From Gymnorhina tibicen (Eukaryota; Chordata; Aves; Passeriformes; Artamidae): a stretch of DNA of 64,000 nucleotides. Positions 50,357-61,800 of the stretch are shown in pieces (the stretch's first letter is position 1; the number at the start of each line of letters is the position of its first letter). Both the position numbers and the translations under genes were made by a program. Under the pieces are notes generated by a model. The model was given only the letters and a program-made list of their open reading frames with translations. It was not told the DNA's origin and did not search any database. Location: the NCBI GenBank assembly GCA_013399875.1, contig VXAZ01007505.1, positions 1,191,663 through 1,255,662 on the forward strand, in the 5' to 3' direction.

Positions 50357-52204
50357 CTCAAGAAAAGCAGACATAACTTTCGAAGATTTTCTAGATGCAT
50401 ATTCCTGTTAGGGAGTAATTATCATTGCTGAAATTTAGCTTATTGTACCAAGCACCAAACAGTACAAGTGAAATGGATATAGAAAGAAATAAAATTAAGT
50501 ACATATTATATTTGCTAATATGCATAGGCACTCAAAACAGGCTAAAAACAATTAATCTAGGGTTTTAATGTTCTGCGGTGAAGATTTTGTCTTAGTTCAC
50601 AACTGTACTGAATTCAGTACAGGTTTCCTGTGTAATAGTATAACTGAGAGAATAATCTGACCTGTTTTGTCTGATTTTTGGGACAGTGTTTATAGCCTTG
50701 AAGTCCTCAGAACAAAAATATGCTCAGATTTAGATAAAAGAGCACCAGCTTAATCCATTCATCAATCAAGATTGTTTAACATATCCTTCTGTCAATTTTT
50801 AAAATTATTCCTTTTCTTGGCATTGTCAGATGTTTTCAAGATGTCTGTGAAGTTAGGAAAGTCATTCTGTGTGCCTGTCATCCTTCTCCAAGCTACTGGA
50901 TCAACTGCTGTGGAAGAAAAAAAGAAATACAAAAGCTGTTTGAAGGATTTTCAAAATAGAGAGATGCATAATGTATTTGAATCATATCTTTTAGATTATT
51001 TGTGGGATCAGAGCCAGGTTGTGGTTATGTATATTTAACTTTCAAGTGAGAAAAGACAATGCATATTTCTCTTTATATCAGTTTCCTCATTAACAATAAA
51101 TAAAGGGTAGTTAACAAAAAGAGGAAGAGACAAAACTGCATGGAAAATACCTGAGGTTTTCTATAGATTTCTTACCATTCCTTATATAAGATTATAACTT
51201 AAATCAAAACATCATCTGGTTTGGAGTTCAATAGAAGAGAATAAAAGGATTGTTTTAGTCTTGTCTTTTGTTTTCAGCATCCAGGGAAATTCCATAGAAC
51301 AGAACACAGAACAATGAAAGGAAAGATGTGCATAACCACACCTCTTTCTCTTAGTTTTTTTTCCCTTTTCTCCTGGGGATGTGGGAAGAGGAGGTTGCTT
51401 CTCCTTTTCTTAGAAGAGAAAGTGACATTATGGAAAATAAGGAAGAAAAACCCTACTGTACCCATAGTAGATTCCTCATTCAAGAGACAGGAAGCTGCCT
51501 GTCCCTTAGCGGTCTTTGTTTCTCTTGATCACCTGATTTACCCACAGGAATGAGTAAATACTTCTATTAGATACTACCACTGATTCACATAATTAAACAA
51601 TTTTTTTCACTTCCACAACACAAAACATAATCCTCCAACTAATTAATCTTGTTTACCTACTTGGCAAATGAATCTGGGTTAAGGTGCAAATTTGAAATAG
51701 CTCTCTGACTTTTAATATTTAGTGTCTGTTCTATAACAACTAAGTAGTTCCTCTGAGACAAATAAATAATAGGCTTGTTTAAAGTATTGTCCCTAAGTTT
51801 TTGCTCACTATAACTCTGACTTCAGCAGTAGTTATCCACTTCTTTAGGAATCTGACATTTTGGTGGCTAGGATATAATACACGTTATATATCATATAACA
51901 TGAAGAATACTAGCAGTATGTGAACCTTTAGGTAGGATTTAGACGTCAGATGAAGACACCAAAACAGAGTTGTACAGGCATTAAATGTGTCTAAACTGGC
52001 CTTGTAAATAATTGAGATTTTTTCACTACTGTCTATGAAAAATTAATACTGGTAAACCAAACTTAGGTGTCCAGGTGCCATCTCTCATGTCTAGATACCT
52101 AAGTGCAGTTTTCCTCTGTGATTTGAATTCTGTGCTTACAGTGGGATTCAGCTACCAGTGCACGAATGTTTGGTGTTTTAGTCCACTGATGGGACAAACC
52201 CGGG
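50357..52204. other. Non-coding stretch, no gene seen
   Basis: AT-rich, with short random open frames up to 88 codons. An inverted repeat lies at 52061-52104 just before the CR1. No other recognisable feature. Confidence 0.65.
52061..52104. repeat. Imperfect inverted repeat with ACTTAGGTGTC arms
   Basis: ACTTAGGTGTC (52061-52071) pairs with GATACCTAAGT (52094-52104) at 10 of 11 positions, with a 22-nt loop. The arms resemble those at 16076-16135 (TTTAGGTAC.../...GTGCCTAAA). Both right arms continue into a similar TGCA sequence. Possibly the same decayed small element; unproven. Confidence 0.45.
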
Positions 52205-53055
52205 AAGAGTGGCTGATTGCCCAGAGTGCTGTGCAGCCCTTCAGAGGGGCTCAGCAGGTTGGAGAGATGGACAGAGAAGAACTGTCTGAAATTCAAGAAA
52301 GGCAAGTGCAGGGTCCTGCACCTGGGGAGCAACAACCCCACACTCCAGTACAGGCTGGGGGTGACCTGGTGGAGAAGGCCCTGGTGGTCCTGGTGGACAA
52401 CAAGCTGTCCAAGAGCCAGCAGTGTGTCCTGGTGGCCAAGAAGGCCAACGGTGTCCTGGGATGCATTAGGAAGAGCAGTGCCAGCAGGCCAACGGAGGTG
52501 ACCCTGGCCTTCTACTCAGCTTTAGTAAGACTGCACTTGGAGTGTCCAGTTCTGGGCTCCTCAGGACAAGAGAGACACGGAGCTCCTGGGGAGGCTCCAC
52601 GGGAGGACAGCAAAGATGGTTAAGGGACTGGAGCATCTCTCTTGTGAGGAAAGGCTGAGGAATCCAGGCCTGTTCAGCCTTGAAAACAGACTGAGAAGTG
52701 ACCTCATTAATGTCTGTCAGCATCTGCAGGGAGGTGTCAGAGGATGGACCAGGCTCTTCTCATTGCTGCCAGGCAGTAGAACAAGAGGCAACAGGCAGAA
52801 ATTGATGCACAGGAAGTTCCACCTGAACAGGAGGAAGAGCTTATTTACTGTGTGGGTGACTGAGCACTGGAACAGATTACCCAGGGAGGTTATGGATTCT
52901 CCCTCACTGGAGATATTCAAGAACTGTCTAAATGCAATCCTGTACAATGTGCGCTGGGATGACCCTGCTTGAGCAGGGAGTTTGGACCAGATGACCCACA
53001 GTGGTCTCTTCCAACCTGATCCATTCTGTGATTCTATGACTCTGTGATTCTGTGT
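52205..53055 (+). mobile_element. CR1 LINE, 5'-truncated copy with ORF2 3' part and 3' UTR
   Basis: About 850 bp of a CR1 non-LTR retrotransposon. It begins inside ORF2 around GGCTGATTGCCCAGAGTGCT, runs through the C-terminal ORF2 coding region to about 52972, and finishes in the 3' untranslated region with CAGTGGTCTCTTCCAACCTG and the terminal ATTCTGTGATTCTATGAC... octamer repeats. CR1 encodes an endonuclease/reverse transcriptase that recognises its own 3' end; truncation at the 5' end during target-primed reverse transcription is the rule, and it explains the abrupt start here. The copy cannot move by itself. It is the best-preserved CR1 in the window. Confidence 0.93.
52217..52972 (+). 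pseudogene. CR1 ORF2 C-terminal fragment, frameshifted
   Basis: Degraded coding sequence for the end of the CR1 ORF2 protein, downstream of the reverse-transcriptase catalytic core. Three pieces in two frames can be read. The first contains LERWTEKNCLKFKKGKCRVL and LHLGSNNPTLQYRLG. Near 52350-52370 the homology moves to another frame with LVDNKLSKSQQCVLVAKKAN and FYSALVRLHLE. Between about 52560 and 52620 it returns to the first frame with GLEHLSCEERLRNPGLFSLE, RTRGNRQKL and HWNRLPREVMDSPSLEIFK. The motif order is that of intact CR1 ORF2 C-termini. Two frameshifts and the missing endonuclease and catalytic core make it non-functional. The apparent 182- and 118-codon frames here are parts of this relic, not host genes. 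Confidence 0.88.
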
Positions 53056-53636
53056 TGCTACTCTTGCCTTAGGCTGTCCTTTTTAGAAGAAGATTGTCTA
53101 TTATAGTTCCTCTGTCACATCCAGCCCTCACTATCTAAATGCTGAAGTCTCAGACTGAATATGACAATACTTTGGGGCAATAAAATTAAGCCTTTCACAG
53201 ACTGGAGTTCTGTGGAACACTTGTGGAAAATTTGGAATTTATCAAGATAAAAATTAGTGTGTGCATGCTGGTATAAAAGGATCCCAGTTCAAAAAGTAAT
53301 TTTAGTAGTTTTGCTCCATATTATAGCAATGGCTTATACAGATGAAGTTGGGACTATCTCCAAGCTATGGAGTTAGACAAAACTGCTTAGGGTGATAGTT
53401 CTGCCAGCCTTGTGTAACCAACCCAGCTGTGGCCTGATCGAATTCTGCACTGAGGTTTAGGATTTGTTCAGCCCCCGTCTCCCTCACACAGACATGTTGT
53501 TGCTAGCTTGGGACAGCTGAAACTGACACAACGATCACAGTAATCTGTCTTGATTTGTATTTAAATATTTCATTGCTCTGTTTATCATTTTAGCACTACT
53601 TTTCAGACATATTATATGCTAGTGTGCAAAATCCAT

Positions 53637-53674
53637 GTTTTGTTTTGTTTTGTTTTGCTTTGCTTTGTTTTGTT
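53637..53674. repeat. (TTTTG)n microsatellite
   Basis: About seven pentamer units, mostly TTTTG with two internal CTTTG variants. It is a clear simple repeat likely to vary in length between individuals. Confidence 0.9.
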
Positions 53675-54487
53675 CTTTCCCCAGACAATTATCTGCTGTT
53701 TTCTTAGAATACAGTGTTTAGTCTCCCACAGGCATTTAGTCTTTAATGACACTATGAGCAAAACATAACTGTATAGAATCCAGTATACAATAATTCAACT
53801 GAAAATAGCTGTCATACACTGCAGATATGGCTAGCTAGGGCAGTGTCCGTCTGCTGGCCCTCGTTCATTTTCTGATGGTCACCAGAGGTCAGTTCAACAA
53901 TGCCCCCACTGATCCCTTTCTATCCATTAAACTTTCACTACTATAAGAACAAAACTCCAAACATACACACAAAAGAGAAAAGGAAGAATGTGCTCATTGT
54001 GGTTCAGCCGGAATTCACAAATACAGAAAAGATCCTCTCTACTGGCCGTTTCCTCCTGCAACTTGACTTCCGAAATAGGGCTATCTTTTTGTACAAGACA
54101 CAAAAACAAAAATGAAAAAAAATCCCACCAGAAAGCATGTGACTTCCAGAATTGCCTGTAGCTTTCCTGGCACTGGGTTGAGAAATATTTCTTCATCTCA
54201 TGTTGCATAATCATCCTTGACGCATTGTTTGTTCCAGCTCAGTGCTGTTTTCATCAGATAGGAACCACAAATCTACTGGAATATGAGGAGTGTCCCCCAA
54301 TGGTGTATGGTGGATTTTGTGGCTTTTTTTTTTTTTAAGTTTCATAATTATGAGAGGTATTTAAAAATATGTGCTGCAGGAGATAATTTTTGAAACCATA
54401 ATTCTTGTTAGCTAATGTTCTTCACAGTGCACATTTCCTGTCTTTTTCCAGTAAGCACACTGATTACGGCACACTAAGATCCCGTTT

Positions 54488-54510
54488 GAATGAATGAATG
54501 AATGAATGAA
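54488..54510. repeat. (GAAT)n microsatellite
   Basis: Five full GAAT units plus a partial one, perfect and uninterrupted. Confidence 0.9.
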
Positions 54511-54715
54511 AGGAAGAACCAGTAAAGGCAAGAAGGAATGTATATTTAACATAGCAGACTCCTAGGATAAATTTGATTTACATTAATAAAGTTACACCAG
54601 GGAATAATTCATCCTGTAATGTTTCAATGACACACTAATGGATTTACTCCAAACCCCATGAAGTTACTGTAAGTTTTTCATAGGTGTCAGTGGGTCTGGA
54701 TCAAGTTTCAGAAGG

Positions 54716-54741
54716 ATTAAATAGCTGCTTAAATAGCTGCT
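54716..54741. repeat. 12-bp tandem duplication
   Basis: TTAAATAGCTGC occurs twice in direct succession. Confidence 0.8.
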
Positions 54742-55629
54742 TATTACCTCTTTTTTATTTGCAAAGTAAATAATTTTATGCAGGTAAACCACTTCACTGG
54801 ATGTTAATTCCTTGAACCTTGATATCTGTCATTGCTCTCTTTTCTGTCCTCTGTGAAAGTATCTCTTTCCAACATTAAGCATATAGTCTTACTTCAAACC
54901 CAGAATGCAGTCATGATTGCTCCAAATTTAATGTAGAAATCTTCCTCTAACACACACTCAAGGAGCCTTGAGATATCCTTCATGTTCTTTCATGTAATAT
55001 TCTGATGATTGATTCCTGCATCTTCCTTGTCACTGTATCAAAAGCTGTACTTAACACTCCAGTGCATACATTTTGCTCCTTCCATGGAAAGACTCATGCT
55101 GGACACTATTACCTACCTAGCATAGCAGCTGATCACAGTGTCTTTAAAGAACATGAAAAGCCAAGTTGTACCTGATTCATCGTCTGATCACCTGTTGTCC
55201 TCGTTTCAGTGTGGAGAGAAGTAAATTTGCTCAATTTACAAATGATCACCAGTTGTTCCCTCGAGTCCAAATGTAAGGATGTATTTAATGAAGCCCATGG
55301 GATGTGTATCTTGGCCCTGATAGTTGATATTTTCACTAAAAAATCCTGAATGGTAGAAAAAAGAGTACGTTTCAAAGGACAAAAAGCATTTTTTAAGCTA
55401 GAACCAGAATTCAAAATAATTTTGATTATTTGAAGAAATGACGTGGAGAAAAAAATGTCATCCCTGTAAGAACAAGGCCAAAGTCACACCATTGGAAGGA
55501 ATAATCTAGATAAGGCAGGAAGTGGTACATAAGTGTAACTTTAGGAAAGGTGGTAAAAACTGTGGTGAGTCACTTTAAAGTCTGTGTGTCCAGGCTACAA
55601 ATTTCACGTGTGTTTTTACAACCAAATGC

Positions 55630-55866
55630 AATCGTTTTAAATTTCAACAAGGGAACTTAATTTAAGATGTCAAGAAGAGGTTCCTGACAATGAAATAGTA
55701 AAACACTGAAATCAGTTGTGTGGGATGATCATGAAATCTCCAGTTTTGAAGGTCTTTCAGGATAAATTAAATAGGGTGTCAGAAGTACCATAGACAGAAT
55801 TGATCCTTTCTTGGGCAGGGAGACTGACTGAGTGATCTTCTGAGGTGTTTTCTAGCTCAGTTACAT
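55630..55866 (+). mobile_element. Old, decayed CR1 LINE 3' region
   Basis: The segment follows the order of a CR1 3' coding end and 3' UTR with many substitutions. GAAATAGTAAAACACTGAAA recalls the 'HWNRLP' coding stretch. GAAATCTCCAGTTTTGAAGG recalls 'PSLEVFK', and TTTCAGGATAAATTAAATAG recalls the following residues. GGGCAGGGAGACTGACTGAG and GATCTTCTGAGGTGTTTTCT resemble the 3' UTR. The terminal ATTCTATG repeat is not recognisable. Compare 52847-53025 in the better copy. The heavy decay marks it as one of the oldest CR1 insertions here. Confidence 0.7.
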
Positions 55867-58800
55867 CAGTTATGTCTAGGACAATTCCGGCGTTGTTTGA
55901 GCTGCTGAATCTAAGGTTTCAGCTTCCTCTTTCTGTCCAGTCCTGCTCCAGGTATCAGTGTGAGACAGGTAAAAGAGTTATTCAAAACAAGATATTCAGA
56001 TGTCCAATTTCTGAAGGAGGAACATAAATGAGTACAGAACTTTCAAAGACAAGCTTAAACATATTATTAATGTTTACCTAAGTATTTAGCAATAGAACAC
56101 ATAAAGGCAGAATATGTTTGCCTGATGCAAAACTACTGCAGTAAGGAAAATAATGTGATTATTTTCCTGTCTGTTTAAATGTTACCTCTGTGAAGTACTC
56201 CATTGCATATTATCTATTACTGGTTTTTTACAGCAAAACCCTTGTGCATATATTTCTAAAAAAAAAAAGAAAAAAGCTGACCCAAATAGTTAAGGACTAA
56301 CACAATGAGCTTATATAGACACAAGAACATGTATGAGGACCCTTCATTCACCTTTGTGGTGATATCTGAAGTACCACAGAGCTGGAACTTACCTTACCAA
56401 AGAAATTTTTCTCGTTCATTATTCCTGGGACAGACATTTACTATTTTCCCCATCTCCATGGTAAGAGAAATAATGGTGTTGTAATTCTGCCTCTTTCTTA
56501 AAAATAAAAATCTATGTCAAAAAGAGATACACATTAGGATTCAAATTTTTACCTGCTTACAAGATAAAGAGAATTTTACTTCAAACTACAGTCTCTGTTA
56601 CAAAAGCATGGAGAGAGTCTAGCCCACAAGGTAAGCCACTCATGGGCATGCACAAACCTGTGAGTATACATGGGATATTATCTGACAATTTGAGGTGGCA
56701 ACTTTGCATTGTTTCTTTGGGAAACCTAATACCATATCAAGAAAAACTGATAAAACCTAGAAAAGTGAAAGTCCTCTTTTAGAAAAAAAATTGAAGACAA
56801 TAATGGCAGACAGGTAAGCAAGAATTTTGGTCTACATCACAGGTGCTAACATGTGGTGATTGAAGACCAAACAAAACTTGAAAAATACCATGAAGTTATG
56901 GAAGTGTTTTATCATGTACTGGCATCACAAAGACCCAAGTTTGAGTAGGTCAATGCCTCTTTTTTCTGTTCCTTGATATACTTTATTTTTATTCAAGATG
57001 GTATGGCCACCTTGAGTAAAAAAACCTTTTCCTCTTTATTATAACTATTTTGTTTGTGTAACACAATGCTTGACAGAAAAAGAGCTGCTGGTTCATAGGC
57101 AGTTCCAATGGCTGTACTCAGATAAGGAGAATACTTCTATAAAAAATACTGAGGTTTTACTAGAGAGTGACTTTCCTGAACTTCTTTCTCTTGCATAATC
57201 ACTTTTGCAAGATTTCTGCCAAAGATTCAAATAAACTGAAGAGAGTGGTGATTGCAAAGGGAATCACATCACAACCGTTTTAATCGAAAGAAATTCTGAC
57301 TGAGTCATCCTGGGTTTCTTTCATTGCTTTCCAGGGCAGAGGTACCAAACCCAACAGCTTGGAGAGGGTCCTTGCAAGTTTACACCATCATGCAGCCCAG
57401 CTATCCATCAGGGACTACTGCACTGTATTCAGACACTTCACAAAGGAGATAACCTCAAACCCTAGGTTCTCAAAAGCTCTGTGTTTGCTGCCCAGAAATT
57501 ACTGAAGTCCCTGGGCCTCAAAGTTTGCCTTGATGGTCCTGCAGTGTCCTGGGGAGATGCTGATGATAACTCCAAGTGAATTTGCTCAGGTACCAGCAGT
57601 GTTATGGACCATAAATTTAACCCAGTCAGAACTCTCTACAAATCTGAACTGTTTCCAGTGTCCAAGATGGATTGTTTAGTGTTGGCTTAGGCAACTGTGC
57701 ACAATACTGCATTATTCCTATCACTAGCAAGGAGTCACACGTTACCCTTTTCTAAGAGGGGGACGGTACATGTGTGTTCTCGGAACTGTGTATTATCTAG
57801 AACAATGCACGGGGAAACAATAATAACACTTTCAACACTATTATTTTCTAAGCAGGCATACAAAATTATGTTTAATTACAGGCTGGTTCTGATTTACACA
57901 CACTGGACACCTGAGCAATATGTTGTTAGGGCAAAAATTTATTTCTAAACCCTATTAAAATCATATAACAAGGTCATTTTTACATAAAAATGTGAATTAA
58001 AGAAATGTAAACAAATAAATTTAGTTTATACCAGAGTGAGACAGGAACAGATACTGATAGTACTGGTTGGATTTCAAGCTGGGCTTCAGCTGTTTAATCA
58101 TGTTGATGAATTTAGATGCTAGAAAATTGATTGCAGTGACTATTAACCAAACTTCTCCAATTTGCAATCTCTGTTCTGGTCTTGGCGAGTACAGACTGAC
58201 GGTAAGGCTATGTCAGTGTTGTCCCTGGTGCCCATGGGGCACACTTAATAGTGTCAAACGTGTAAATTGGAATAGTTGTATACCTTGAGGTTCAGTTTTC
58301 ATAGGCCTTTATTTCACTTCTTTTACTGTACCAGTGCAGAACTGCACAGCACAGAGAGACACAGAGCAGAGATTACAAAGAAAAATGAATAACCAGAGGT
58401 TAACTGTTCTTATTTCTAAACTTTGTCTGCACTGAACACAAAGACTGGTTGCTTGCACTGCAAGCGAGTGTCCATCATGCTGTCCTTCACTTCTTTCAGA
58501 AGGAGGTCTGTATGAAGTCCAAGGCAACAATTCTTCTGGTCAGCAGATCCCCTTTTCCTCTGCGAAGAGTCATGTGCAGCCTTCAAGTAGAGTCAGAAAA
58601 TCAAGCCAGCTCTCTGATATTAGAACATACTGAAGGGGAGGCCTGAGAAGTGGGCCAATTTTATTTGCTCAGCTGACAACATGATAGGAGTTGCTGTTAA
58701 AAGGAGCCATTGGATGATATAAAAAGGTTCTCTACATTCCCTGCCAAATCCTCCTATCAGGCTTCCATGAGTTCATATCAGGTCACGACGAGATTCTTTT

Positions 58801-61800
58801 CATCTCATAACACTGAACTCATTAGTTTCCATGACTGATCTGAAACAGTAGCATGTATGGAAAAACCCCTAAATTTAGATGTATGACTAATCTGCTTTTG
58901 TTTTCCCTTTCCTGGATCCTCTTTCACATACAAAGTGGAATTTCAGCTTTGCTACAAAACATCATTTTGCTTGTTATATTTCCAGAACATTGGCCTTATA
59001 TCTGGTGTTCTTTGTTCATATTGACACTAATTGATAGTAGCAGGGCTGTGACACTGCAGTAAGTTTTCCCACAGTACGGGCAAAAGCACTGCAGGTTAGG
59101 CTGCCAGCCAAGGCAGTGAATGCTTCCCTTTGCATTCTTTTCAGCTCCCCAGAGAAGAGCTAGTTTACGGACACCTGGCACTTAAAGGTCCAGGACATTA
59201 TTGCCTCTCTTGTTGCTCTTAAAATACTTACCTAGAAACGGTGTCACTGCACAATCTTATTTCAGAAGCTGTAACGTATGAAGGAAAAAGGATATGAAAG
59301 GCTTCAGCTACACAATTTGTGATTAAAGCTTTAAGCTAATTTAATTAAAACTATATTTGACCATTTTAAAAAAAACAGCAAATGTACTGCTTGACCTAGG
59401 ACTGATAAACATAATAATGAGATGAACAGAGAAAACTTTTCTGTGTGCAGATGTTAACTCCATGCAATATCAGCTGAATGTACAACACTTATTTTTCTCC
59501 CTTTTACTGTCCTTTTACCTGTGCTGCAGTTCCAAGACAAAGGGAAGTGAGAATAAATGTCTACCTGGATCATACAGCTGTTAATGAACTTGATGTGCCC
59601 CATTTCACATAACTGAGCTTGTTTATTAGTCACTGCCCTGGTATCTGCGTATACAGATTTGTGTGAGTGTCCTCAGAGCAACTCTAATAGAAAAAGAGTC
59701 TCAAAGCATAAACATTAAGTCATGTGATGCCTTTTTATTTTTGTTTTCCCATCCCTTAGATCAAAATTTGAGGATATAAAAATTTGACCTACTTCTTTTC
59801 TGCCTGACCTGAAACAGCTTTTACATGCACAAAACAGACTATTTTCTCCCAGACAATCAAATTTTGGATAAGTTCCCAAACACAAATAAAGAGACTCTCT
59901 TGAGTATAACATAAATATTGACATAACAGAATTTATCAGAGGAAAAGGGGATTCATATTCAAAGGTCAGTCTTCTAATAATCCTAAACCACACCACTCCC
60001 AGAAAGGATGAAGTGTTTATTAAATAGAGCAGAGAATTGAAAAATCAGTTCCAGATTCTGTATCTGATCAGTGGGGAAAGTAATTTTCCTCTTTCATGGC
60101 TTTTAGACCCAAGGTTGTCATGTTTCAGCACCAACATGCAAGAATCAGGGCAAGACAGAAATGCAAACAACAAAAGACATGGAAATGATCAGAGATAAAA
60201 CTGAGGGCAAAAATAAAAATAATTTAAAAAATCATTCACCTTCTCACCCTAGAAAACTTTTGCTTTCTGCAAACATCTGTGTTTGACTTTTAAACTCCTT
60301 GGGAGCCAAGGGTTCTTTTCTGTATACATACAGACTGCCCCAGCTGGAGCAGCTCGGTCTCTAATGCTGGGATATAGCTAGCAGTCATCACTGCCAAAAT
60401 TTTCAGGGAGGGGTAGAGGAGTGTCAGCCCAGTGAGTGGGCTTCAAACATATCCATATTAAGACCCTCAGAAAATGCATCCTTAAGCAGCATTTCTTTGA
60501 AACAGTGGGTGTTGGGACAGTCTCCTCCAACACATACATGTGCTCATACATATGCACACAGGGACAGTCTCCCTATTTCTTTTTTCTAAAAGTCTGCCAA
60601 GTGATTGGAGATCTGTCAGCAGATGTAGGGCAAATTCTTTCCTCAGGCAGGCAGGGAGCTGTGCAGTTCTGCATTCTACCCAGGGTTGTTCACCGTAAGG
60701 TATGTGAGCCCAGAGGGAGGGACAGGCACCCAAGGCACCCCTTCTCCGTGGCAGACACTTAGATCTGGCCAGCCTTGCACTCTTCACCCTCACAAAGCCC
60801 TGCACTCCCACTTGACAGTTGGAGACTATCCTCCCTCTTCTTTTGTTCCTGACTGAGACTGTCCTGAGAGAAAGGAAATGTAGGAAGACCTAGAATACTA
60901 ATCTGAGCTCATAATGTCGCACAGAACAAACTCATGCAAGGCACTGCTAGTCATCCTCCCCACTTGCCTATTAGCATAGCCTGGCTCAACTTCAGTGTCG
61001 TTTAGACCACATTTGCCCACATCCTCAGTCTCAGGCTATATATAGGCACTGCTCTGATGGGTTGCACCACAACTTCCCCATTTATTCAGGCAATTCCAGT
61101 GAGAAATAAGTGAACTTCAAAAGAAAAGATTCCTTAAAGGGCTTTAGGAATACCACTGTTGGACAAAAAGCGATGCAGAGCCAAGTGGTCTGTTACATGG
61201 ACACGATCAGTCTGTGCAAGTCGGTCTTAGAGACAGATAGCAGTCCCATGCTCTGCTTTGCTTCATGGTCTAGACCTGGTCAATGTCTCCCAGCTGTGAC
61301 TGAGTGCTCCCACTCTGAAACTGTCCCTTGAAAAAAGCACTGTGTCCATCTATAAAGGTATACATATTCTTAAGAGCAATTCCTGCCCAGTTCTTTGAAA
61401 CTGTCCTCATGCCTACTCTCTAGAAAGGGTATGATAGGAAGAGACAGTCATGACTTTCTGCATCTCTAAATGAAGAGCTCAGTTTCAGGGGAGGGATCAG
61501 CTCTCTCTGTTTGATAGCTGTAAGCAAATTCCACCTTTGAGTGAACGTCATTCTGAGGTGCCTACCTTGACTTCTGCATTCAGCCCAGAACACTGGTGCC
61601 CTTAACTGGGTCTGGGTCACCTTCTTGACCTGACTCCTAACATACTAGCTGCCTTAGCATCCAAGGTCACTGCAATCAGGCCTTTCATCAGGTCTAAACT
61701 CGCAGAGAACGCTATGAAGCAGTCACTAGGAACAGCAGGAAGAAACATTAGGAGAGTAATGCAGCTCTATGCTGGCTTTAGTTTCACCTGCCTTCATGCT

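Larger units (their letters stand above)
53056..55629. other. Non-coding stretch, no gene seen
   Basis: AT-rich, with two microsatellites (53637-53674, 54488-54510), a 12-bp tandem duplication at 54716-54741 and a T run near 54327-54338. Open frames reach 95 codons and show no domain. Confidence 0.65.

Noticed and set aside
52075..52623. 182-codon open frame resembling a new gene
   Set aside because: From about 52205 onward it is part of the CR1 ORF2 relic, in the wrong frame for portions of its length; the upstream part is unrelated flanking sequence.
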